This document shows positions 55,364 through 64,000 of a DNA stretch of 64,000 nucleotides, piece after piece. The stretch is from assembly GCA_011037195.1 (NCBI GenBank), contig JAAEAF010001576.1, positions 124,001 to 188,000 on the forward strand. The letters run 5' to 3'. Below the pieces are notes generated by a model. The model was not told where the DNA came from. It worked only from the letters and a program-made list of their open reading frames with translations, and searched no databases. How positions within the stretch are numbered: position 1 is the stretch's first letter; each line of letters starts with the position of its first letter. Both the position numbers and the translations under genes were made by a program. The DNA is from Triatoma infestans. Lineage: Eukaryota > Arthropoda > Insecta > Hemiptera > Reduviidae.

Positions 55364-55452
55364 TAAGGTGTCCGAAACGTCGAATAAACTCTTTTTTTTA
55401 AAAAAGTTTCTTCTTTGGCCTCAGCCAACTAATTTTTTAGCTTGTTTAATGT
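55364..55452 (+). repeat. Inverted terminal-repeat fragment of the Penelope-like element
   Basis: It contains GAAACGTC at 55374-55381, followed by gaataaact, an A/T stretch, and gcctcagccaacta...gcttgtttaa. It is the inverted counterpart of 45938-46033. The upstream ribozyme half (CTGATGA) is missing here, where it abuts the truncated RT. Confidence 0.7.
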
Positions 55453-56730
55453 GAAATTAAATTTGGTAAGAGGAATTATTACGATTGTGTCAAATTCTCG
55501 ACAGGAAAAGCGTATTTCGAGATCCACTAAATAAGAAAAAAAATCGACCGAATGGGCTCTGCTTTGTTTTGCTTATGTTTTTTCCTACCAACAATACTCT
55601 TGCTGATAGGGAGTTATTATGTGTATGTATGTGTGTACGTGTGTGAACAAGTTATCTCAATCAAGAAAAAACATAGTTACTCAAACTTAATCTTGTAGGT
55701 ACCTACCATTATCGCTTCAACAAAAGATTTCAGTCCAAATCCGTCTTTTTTTTTAATTTTTCCAAAAAACTTTATTTTAAGGTGTTCTAGAGGGTTGTTA
55801 CATAGCTTACTGCATATTGCCACTAAGTTCAATACCTACATAGTATTAATTCTTTGCGCTGTTAATGTACTTGGATTCTTTAAGAAATATATGCTTGGTG
55901 TGTTTTAAATTAAGCATAGATTGATGAATGCGGAAATGTGTTGCCTCTTTAAGCATTTGAACAGTAAGTGCAGTCCTAGTCGCAGAAAATTCCCATGTTA
56001 AGAAGGGATAAGAATTAATGTAGAGAGAGTACGTCATGAATTAGTCAATGGAATTATTAAGTTGATTGTATTAATTTTATGTGGAGGTCCGAGTGTATTT
56101 AGTTAACGAATGTTCTGCGAGCAAATGATTATAGGTATAACTATTTATAGGTATAATTATGATAATTACTATTTATATTTATTGTTTATTTATTTATTAT
56201 TTTGATCTTTATTATGTTTTATTTAATATACAATCTCTACTTTCAAGAAAAAATTGCCAACTAGCATTGTGGGATTTTCTGTAATAGAATGGGATTTGCA
56301 GTATTAGAGAGTCGAGTGAGTGTTTTATGTCCGATTTTATAAAGAAGATGAAGCTTCTACACAGTTCTCTGTGCTGACAGCAAAACATTAATAGGAATAA
56401 GTAAAGAAGAGAGTGACTTGAACAGTGGATCAGAGAGTGTGCGTGCTGTATCACTAGTAACAACACTAGCTACACCACAGTTATCCAATTTGTATACTAT
56501 TACAATAATTAACTAACATTACTACTTTTCTACTGCATAAAATCCGATAAAATGACTTCAATATATTGTATGTGAATAAACAAAATATATCAACAACGAA
56601 AAGATCGGAGAAAGTTGAATCTGATTATGAACCAAATTATGCAAGTTTACTGATTTGAATTTTCAGGTTTAAAACAGTTCCTACTACATTCTTTCATGCT
56701 TGCACTCTAATATATATATATAGATATAAA
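55453..56730. other. Gene-free spacer
   Basis: AT-rich. Minus ORFs 55846-56037 and 56212-56466 show no domain and lack splice or polyadenylation context that I could support. Confidence 0.4.
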
Positions 56731-56734
56731 TGCC

Positions 56735-58325
56735 TATCACTTTTATTTGAAACTTTACCCAGAAAAATTGATTTTTGAAATTTTTGGGAAAGGATGCACC
56801 GTTTAACTTGCCTCTAAAGTGCCACTTCACTAAAATATACAGTTTACTACCTTCTAAAAATCACTAAATGCATTTTAGAATTCGAAGTTTGAAAAAAAAT
56901 CGGTTAAGAGGAATTGGAACTTTAGCGAATAGGGTTCTGCATTTTTCAGGATTTTTTCGAATAACTACTACTTCCAACGATTTTCTTTAACTTCTATAAA
57001 ATTTCCACTTTTATTTAAAACATTGAAATTTATTTTAGAGAGTTTTGGGAAATTGAGTTGCGGAGAGCATTTAACTGTTGTTGGTTTGCTGAGTGTGTTC
57101 ACACTCAGTTGTACTTAACTAAAAGTGAACAAGATTATCGTATATTTGTATCACTAAGGTGATTGAAACTTTTCAAATTTTCAAAATCTCTTCACTTTAT
57201 AAAATTGTAATTGGCAATTTTATTTCAATCTTATAATTTTTGCTAAATGTTTCCTTTCTTCAATTTTATTTAATTGGAGAATCTTAAATTAATAAATTGA
57301 CTTTTTGGAGGAAAGCAGAACCTCCTCCCCCGCCCCCTCCCAAACTTCTTTAAATGAATTTCTATAAAAAAGTTTCAAACAAAAGTGATAGAACTCTCTA
57401 TATTCGTAGTTAGTGTAGCAAATTTAATGAATCCGTATGTGTTTTTATGGACAAAATCTCGAAAACTGAAAAACTGCTCAGTAAAACCGCACGTCCGGTT
57501 TACTCATTTCTCGAAACACGGAAGTTTGCTGGTCTAATTATTTCTAATTAATTTTTTTTAGATGGTAGAATAGTAAATCAACTAAGATAGAAAGTTGGAG
57601 CAAAACATAACCCACCGCTCCCACAAAAGTGCCCTTAAATCAATTTTGTTACACAATAAAAATGTCAAATGTTGGACAAATGTTACAAATAAAAGTAGTA
57701 GATTTTTGTAATTGTAATTCAAATACCAAGTTTAAAGAAAATCGTTGGAGCCGTTTTAGAGAAACTGGCAGAAATCTGAAAAATACTTGTTATTCGTGAC
57801 AAATGCACTTTCTGTCATTCGATTTTCTTAGAACATGGAATTTCGAGAACATATTTAATTGCAATTTATATTATTTAAATGATAGAAATATGCAATAAAC
57901 TGAAATAACACTTCAGAGGAAAACCTAACCCCTAAAAGTGCCCTTAAATGAATTTTTACGGAGAAAAGTTTTAAATAAAAGTTATAGCTCATTATATGTT
58001 TAATTGATGTATTAAGTTTAAAGGAAATAGTTGGAGCCATTTTTGAGAAATTAAAAAAATGGAAAAAAAAGTCTTTCCGGTTGATGGATTTTGCTTTAAA
58101 GCTCGTGTCTGATGCGGTGGTAGTATCTAAACGGGTTTGAGCTTCCTGCGAATTTTTGTTTTTGAGGTATTCTTTTCACACAAACATACACACATACACA
58201 CACACTCTATATATATGTATATATATATATAGACCACTTTCTAACCACTTGTTTGGACCCAGGGAACCTCAAAAGGTGTATTTCCGATGAAAACTCAATT
58301 TGGAAAATCTGGCACTAGCTCCCCT
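56735..58325 (+). repeat. Interspersed ~295-bp-unit repeat, three-unit copy plus diverged fragment
   Basis: Unit marks recur at 57371, 57672 and 57965 (aaa(t)gtt(t)-aaa(t/c)aaaagt; spacing ~301 and ~293 bp). The copy ends with the shared terminal segment: gaatttttgtttttgaggta, a ca/ta microsatellite (about 58185-58232), cttgtttggacccagggaac and tttccgatgaaaactcaatt near 58290. A more diverged part covers 56735-57180. Orientation matches the copies at 6.7 and 33.3 kb. Confidence 0.75.
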
Positions 58326-58405
58326 AACAGCAGTCACAAAAAGTTAAAATTAAAATTAATTTCTGATATTTTATCCGTCGTAGCATCCATATTCCATTTG
58401 TTCCT

Positions 58406-58435
58406 GATCGGTTTCGAATTTTCATCCATCGCCAG
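58406..58435 (-). ncRNA. Hammerhead-like motif, left arm (core mutated)
   Basis: On the minus strand CTGGCGA (58435-58429), GGAT-GAAA-ATTC stem II, then GAAACCGATC. The A6-to-G change in the first core half and the changed stem III should weaken or abolish activity. Confidence 0.4.
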
Positions 58436-58628
58436 AGCAAATTCACCAAGTTCGTGTTGAGAGCTTACTTCAACGTAATGTTTCTGTTACACTCACACTT
58501 GTTGGTTTGTTGGTTGTATAGAGCTTATAACCTCCAGCACATATATACAACCAACATACCAATAAGTGTGAGTGTAACAGAAACATTACGTTCAAGTCAA
58601 CTCTCTACACGAACTTGGTGAATTTGCT

Positions 58629-58658
58629 CTGACGATGGATGAAAATCCGAAACCGGTC
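58629..58658 (+). ncRNA. Hammerhead ribozyme-like motif, right arm
   Basis: CTGACGA (58629-58635, fitting CUGANGA), T, stem II GGAT-GAAA-ATCC (58637-58648), GAA, self-complementary ACCGGT and C17 at 58658. Stem I is weak (about two pairs). The same one-base T insertion after the first core half occurs in the 14.6-kb motifs. Confidence 0.5.
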
Positions 58659-58743
58659 AGGAACAAATGGAATATGCATGCTGCGACGGATAAAATATCA
58701 GATGTTATCTAGCAATGCGGACCCATCCACGTATTAAAATTAA

Positions 58744-58990
58744 TTAATCAAGTAATATGTTGATTGGCTTGGTTGACATTTCCGACACCTTTAGTGTTCT
58801 TCATCGGGTACTTTCTACCTTTCCTCGACAGCTGTCTACTCGAGAGCTGTCCGAAACATCGATAGAATGATTAGAAAAAACTTTTAGAATTTAGAAAAAA
58901 AACTTTTTAATTTTTCTATGCCCCAGCAATCAACATTTTGCTTGATTTAGTAACAACGGCCACACCTAAATATTGTTTATACTAAAATTA
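58744..58990. mobile_element. Small Penelope-type foldback with two inverted GAAA-(T/C)-ATC/GTC ends
   Basis: On the left arm the minus strand reads CCGATGAA...GGTGTCGGAAATGTC (58807-58775). On the right arm the plus strand reads a cagctgtc...gagctgtc stem then GAAACATC (58853-58860). The outer parts aatcaagtaatatgttgatt and the complement of gcaatcaacattttgcttga pair with each other. Direct repeats taaaattaattaat flank it (about 58735 and 58983), a candidate target duplication. Both ribozyme-like cores are degenerate. Confidence 0.5.
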
Positions 58991-59204
58991 ATTAATATGC
59001 AAATTCAGATTTTGAATTAAATTTATCAATTAAAACTGTACTAAATTGCAGTCAAAGAAAGAATCAAAAATAGAGTACTTGGAATTCTAAACTGAACGAT
59101 TTTACCATTACCGAATGCCAGCTACCATTCTGAGATGTTCAATCAACGAAGAATTGCGAAATCGATGTTGAAGATGCAAATCGAGAGCTAACAAAATGTT
59201 TGTT

Positions 59205-59221
<17 letters not shown>

Positions 59222-59251
<30 letters not shown>
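59222..59251 (+). repeat. (TG)n microsatellite
   Basis: A run of about 15 tg units preceded by ta/tg alternation. It creates a false His/Thr-rich minus ORF at 59139-59483. Confidence 0.9.
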
Positions 59252-59253
<2 letters not shown>

Positions 59254-62200
59254 TGAAGTAGTGAAGTAAGATAGCAAGCTGGTAGAGCATGGGCAGCTGT
59301 AAGACACACTTCACAGAGCGCTACACAATGGAGAACTCCAGAACCGACCGGTTGCCAACTGTAGTTGCGTGAATGTGGCGTGATGCGTTGTGTAGTCAAA
59401 GTGGTCGCGTGGCCACCCCTCTGGTCGGGCGCAAATTTACCAACAATCACTGCACACTGGCTTCTCCCATCAACTCCCACCACTTATTAAATCTTTAACG
59501 CTTGTCCTTTATTTATCTACCGTTGGATAATATAGCAACCTCGATAGGTACTTTTAAATTTTACTTAAACACATTTCAGAAGAGACTTCTTAATTGGTTA
59601 GGTAAATAACAATATCTGGTATGATACACTCCCCCACCACTTTCTCTTACTGCTCCCTTATATAATTATAAAATTGACAAATTTTCTTTAAACGACAAAT
59701 ATTTCTTCAGAGGTGTTTAAACGACGAATATAAATATAGAAGGGGGTTACTTCCTGGTCGGCACCTTTGGCTCAGGTAGTCATTTCATTGCAGTAACATT
59801 TACTCCAGAAGACAGCGTTGATAGCATCAAAGAAACTCAACATTTGAAAGTTAACGCCACAAGTACAGCAAAACTTCCTATCAGTTTATCCAAAAAAAAT
59901 CTTCTAAATAGAAGTTATAGTTTTATCTGAGTAGTCAGTATTCAATATTTATAGAAAATTGTTACAGGTACCGTTCTACCATAGTTTTATTAAAGAAAAT
60001 ATGGCGCTAGAGTTCCGAGTTTGAAGAAAGTCACTGTACGAAAGTGCGAATTTCTTGAACAGTGTTTTCAGTTTTCCGCGATATTGTAGATAACGACACA
60101 AGCGCAAGTAAATTTTTTCTGAAATTCTTAATCTTGGTAACTAACTAGTCGTAAATTAGAATTTTGAACAAAATTTGACAAGAGTTGCGAGAATGCAGAA
60201 AGAGACGTTTCACACTAAGCTTTTTAGCAGACGAGAGGAATCAAAGATTTCTTGGCGGTAGTATCTGAAAGGGGATAAGTTTTCTCAAGTGCTGGTCAAA
60301 ATTCTTGAAATTATCTACCCAAACTATTTTTTGGATGTGGTAAGACAAACTTAGAATCGTTACTTGGTTGTAATCTGGTGAAAACCTTGTTACTCAAAAA
60401 ATTGCTTTCTGCCTAGACCGCTAAATAGCTCTGTAATTCACATTCTGTCGGCATTATTATCTGGTGGCAAGACGCGTGTGCTCTGTCTATCTATCACCGT
60501 TGCTGCGACAACAAAAAACCAAGAGTGTGGAAATGATTACGTGTTAGTGTCGGCCTCTTCCAGCCAGATTACCTGCCTGTCTTGCTAACGAGATACCAAC
60601 AATGCCTTCTGTCCTAATAACCTGCCACCCGTTTAGCACACAATCACTCCCCACCAAACTATCTGTCAAAAAAGTCCCTTGTTATGTTCAACTACATTTC
60701 CTCTAAATGCACAGGTTTTTTGTGAGTAAGATGTCTGAAATATTGCTGACCTAAACTTGTCTCTGAGCAAATAATTTGTTCGAAAAACAATGAACAACAG
60801 TTTGTGCAGACATGGTGCAATTATTAAAACTGAGAGATTCCAGAACTTAACAGAGTTCCCACCAGGTTACCAGTGCGTCTAAAATTAGCCAATGGGATTA
60901 ATATTGTAAAAAGGTCAGCAAAAACAGATTTTCAAATTCTCACCGACGTTTCGGTAAATTTATTGCATTCTTAAGTAAATTTTTTCTGAAATTCTTAAAA
61001 AAATAGTTTAAGTTGCGACATATAATCATAAAATATAAACTTAAAGAACATCAGACACTGCCGTTAATATCAAATAGGGGCTAAACAAAATAGCAGCTAC
61101 TTGTTTTGTTTTATTTCTACTCATTCTGGTTGTTTCCTTTCTATCTACCACATATAAATTAATGACAATAGGTTCAAAAGATAAAATTACTTATCTATTT
61201 GCCTATTATCTATAAATATTGATTTTTGATAGAGTGCCTGTCCTTTGCAAAGGTCAGCTTTTTTGGCGCTAACATCTTATTGCAAAATATCACACATTGT
61301 GTCGTAATTGGTTACGATTTGAGCCGTATTCAAATTAATTTCAGTTCAGAAGCATATCGTCTGATCCATTACTTTTTATACTTGATTCTACTTTCGTTGT
61401 TCAGATTCGGTTTGCTGCAGTCTACATTCTGCTGTCAGAATTTTTTTCTAACAGCGCTCACACTTATCAATATCATCTTTAAAAAAATATATTTACATAT
61501 TCAGGTCTCCAAAGTGACAAATTAATGGTAGTTTACCAAATGTACCCAATTTTGGAAACGGGTAGAAATAGTATGTTTCAGATTAACGATAAACGATCAG
61601 AAGGAAAGTCAGATAAAAGTAAGTAACTAAGTAAGTTTAGACTTAAGAACTGACAAACCATCAGAAGGAAACCTTGATAAAAGTAGGTAAGTCTAGGCAT
61701 TTTTGATTAATTTGTTTTTACCAGGTGTGAAATACTTAATATATATGTGGTAAATCAAATGCAAATGCAATTAAAAATAAATTAAGTAGGAAATAATAAA
61801 ATCTGGGAGGGGAGTATGAGGTTAAAGGAGTATGTGAATGAAGTCACAATATATTCACAGATCAGATTCATAGAAAATGGTTACATTTTGCCACTGGAAC
61901 TTCCAGAAAATTCAAAGTTTTCTGGCTTCAAAGCTTAGTAAAGAGAAAGTTAGCAGTGAAAATTTGAACAAACTGCATTTTTTTCAAACGCTAGCACGTA
62001 ACATTCATGTTTCAATTTGTTTTGTTTGCAGTAAACTTAAATTGTTAGCATTATGAGAACTATTTGTTTACGGGAAACAGATTTCCAGATATCACTCTTG
62101 CATATTACAAACCAAACTAAAAAATGCCGAACTTTTTTTGTTTGTCAGGCTATTAAATAATATACAAAGGATTGCGTGGCAGTCCACAGAGAAGTAGTAA

Positions 62201-64000
62201 GTTTAAGGCGATTCTCCCTTGGGCGATAAACTAGTCAGTCTATCCTTGAGTCATTAAGAAATGCCATAGAAATGAAAAGAATATCCTAAACAAGTTGGCC
62301 CGCTCATACCTGAGCCGTTACAGTTCTATAGTGCACAACATGGGTTTCCGCTTTATTCTGTTGGTTCTTTAATATTTATGTATTTTACGGGGACCTAGCA
62401 GTTCTTATAAGCGAGATTTCTTAAGTATCTCATGACACTAATACACTGGTATAGTGAATTATCGATATTGAAACAGCAGCACTATTCAGTGTTCTATGGA
62501 CGTACAAAATAACAACTTGCCATTTAGATATAGTCTAATATCTGCTACCATTGTGAACTTAATTTTGTTTTTATTACTTGGATTTTTTTTTCAACTATCC
62601 ATGAAAATATTGGATTTATGAAAATACTGAACAATTATTAGCTACCAAACTGATGAGGTACTATTACCAATTCCAAAGTGTAAAATTAGTATATTTGTGA
62701 CCTGCTTGACCGCAACACTAGCCATCATGGCGAATGCAATCATAAATCACCAGTGAACTTTATTTGTCTTTCTTTACTTTCTAACCGAATAATTAGTTAA
62801 CCGCAAAGCAAAAAACAAATACGTAAAATAATTTTCCTGAAATACAAGATGATACACGTTTCTTATATACATTATTATCTGAGGAGGACTAGCACTTCTT
62901 CAGGAATCTTGTACTTTCCTGAGACATCTTGAAATGCCACAGAAGGGTTCAGCTCCAATAAGGGTTCCTATACGTCCCTTTCGGGGAAGGCGATCTGCCG
63001 CCTCGTTGCACTGAATATGGTTACCCAGAGTAGAAAAGCCTTATTTTGGTTATGAATTTCCCAGTGCTTGGGTGCAGCTTGGGAATACCCAAGCAGTCCC
63101 ACACCAGTCTTGAATTGACCTCGACAATTGACTGCTAAGAGAAATTGTCGTAAATCAGGGTAAAAGACAACATTAAACTCAAATTAGTAAAAACTGAGGT
63201 AGCTGGAGCATGAAAGAATATTCCTCGCGATTCCTTAAAAGCTGGAAACAAAAGGATATCGTCTGGCATCTTCCGGACTATCCGAGTCATTACATATTGG
63301 AAAAACTAGGGCTGGTCATCACATAACTGGCAACTGGTCACTACTCACTAACATACAACTTTGTTTTATAATTAGCGTACAAAACATCAAACATCTGACA
63401 GAATCTTTTAACGATATAAGCTCATTTATTCACAGATGTTCAGCGTGGAAAATGAAATTTCTATTGAAATTGGAATTAACTGACTTTTAAAAAATACAAA
63501 TTACAATGTATAAGAACATATGTTTTATATTTATAAAGCACCTAATTTGGTAAAATATATAAGAAAAAATTTGATTGAATATCTACACGACTTTCTCTTT
63601 CAGTCAATTTATAATTTTGACACATTACTTCACAAACTTGAAATTTTTATCCATGAAATGTTCATTTCTAATCAGCGAATTGGAATTTACTCAACTGGTG
63701 TCATTATTAAGTTTGTTGGTTCTCAGCGCATAGCATTACTTGAATATGAGTCCAACCGTACGCACGATCAATCCCCCCAACACTTGAAACTCAACATCAC
63801 ACATCTCCCACAACTCCCTAAAATAATTTTTTTCTGCTGTCATAAAAGTAAAGGTTTATAATATATATCCAGATGGCATTCCACGAAGACAAGTAGATGT
63901 TGGCACAGTGTTCAACTACAACTTGACACACTCGGTAACCTATTCGCTAAACATGCACTTCCTGTTTCACTGATTTTCTTCAAAATTGGTATTCTAACAC
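59252..64000. other. Right-hand gene-free region
   Basis: No recognisable gene or element protein. A less AT-rich patch lies at 59260-59500 and another at 60420-60660, each with fragmentary open frames but no domain that I can name. The phrase aagtaaattttttctgaaat occurs at about 60104 and 60973. Plus ORFs 61226-61525 (hydrophobic) and 63520-63861 have no supported splice sites or domains. Confidence 0.35.
60940..60976 (-). other. Degenerate Penelope-type hammerhead-like motif
   Basis: On the minus strand CTTAAGAA, then TGCAATAAATTTACC, then GAAACGTC (60952-60945) and GGTGAGAA. The 3' core half is exact; the first half (CTTAAGAA for CTGANGA) is mutated. No Penelope protein remnant was seen nearby. 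Confidence 0.4.

Larger units (their letters stand above)
45938..55452 (-). mobile_element. Penelope-like element with inverted ends, split by a gypsy element
   Basis: Both ends carry the same ~95-bp sequence in opposite orientation: ttaaacaagctaaaaaat..gttggctgagg from 45938 and its complement ending at 55452. Each contains the GAAACGTC hammerhead core half. Between them on the minus strand lie the RT C-terminus and a GIY-YIG endonuclease (55363-54664). This is the usual arrangement of a 5'-truncated Penelope-like copy, with an inverted terminal-repeat fragment at the 5' end and a terminal repeat at the 3' end. A minus-strand Ty3/gypsy element splits it at 54664. Confidence 0.75.
58362..58702. 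mobile_element. 341-bp palindromic Penelope-derived element with hammerhead motifs
   Basis: The arms tctgatattttatccgtcg... and ...cgacggataaaatatcaga are near-complementary along ~160 bp each, with a short centre near 58530. Both arms carry hammerhead-like motifs pointing outwards. Similar sequences attaaaattaatt lie outside on the left (about 58345) and right (about 58733), possibly target duplications. There is no coding content. It has the same plan as 14541-14739 but a different sequence, so two separate Penelope families may be involved. Confidence 0.7.

Noticed and set aside
59139..59483. 114-codon minus ORF with a His/Thr run
   Set aside because: Depends on the (TG)n microsatellite; no domain or splice support.

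Overview
This is a stretch of AT-rich, repeat-dense eukaryotic nuclear DNA, most likely from an arthropod and probably an insect. The evidence is spliced genes with GT-AG introns and AATAAA signals, together with arthropod-type elements: an errantivirus-like gypsy, a Pao/BEL, an RTE-type LINE, Penelope-like elements, a hAT and I/R1-type LINE relics. There are no operons or ribosome binding sites. I cannot name the species from the sequence.

Layout. 1-1.4 kb: minus-strand LINE relic (ORF1 plus the start of the ORF2 reverse transcriptase). 6.0-8.6 kb: two more LINE relics beside an interspersed repeat built from ~295-bp units. 9.70-10.64 kb: a decayed hAT transposon with perfect 8-bp target duplications. 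12.1-15.96 kb: a 35-bp minisatellite, a poly-T/poly-A foldback element, a palindrome with a hammerhead-ribozyme-like motif in each arm, and a tRNA-derived SINE. 18.4-18.9 kb: terminal exon of an unidentified minus-strand gene. 20.34-29.84 kb: decayed errantivirus-like LTR element with an env relic, split by an RTE-type LINE flanked by 12-bp target duplications. 30.4-32.4 kb: the clearest host gene, four minus-strand exons encoding a ~311-residue secreted protein of unknown function. 33.3-34.2 kb: another copy of the ~295-bp repeat. 36.5-45.8 kb: an old Ty3/gypsy relic split by a young GC-rich Pao/BEL element (near-identical 0.9-kb LTRs, perfect 5-bp TSD, uninterrupted 1344-codon pol). 45.94-55.45 kb: a Penelope-like element (GIY-YIG endonuclease, inverted terminal repeats with hammerhead-type motifs) split by a minus-strand Ty3/gypsy element that carries a textbook -1 frameshift signal between gag and pol. 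56.7-59.0 kb: more ~295-bp repeats and two Penelope-type foldback elements. 59-64 kb: no recognisable gene.

Most coding sequence here belongs to selfish elements nested inside one another. The host content I can support is the four-exon secreted-protein gene, the terminal exon at 18.4-18.9 kb, and a possible paralogous small exon at 35.94-35.99 kb. The most distinctive signals are the repeated Penelope-type hammerhead motifs (often in inverted pairs), the A AAA AAC frameshift site with its hairpin, the ~295-bp-unit repeat family, and the unrecognised secreted protein.
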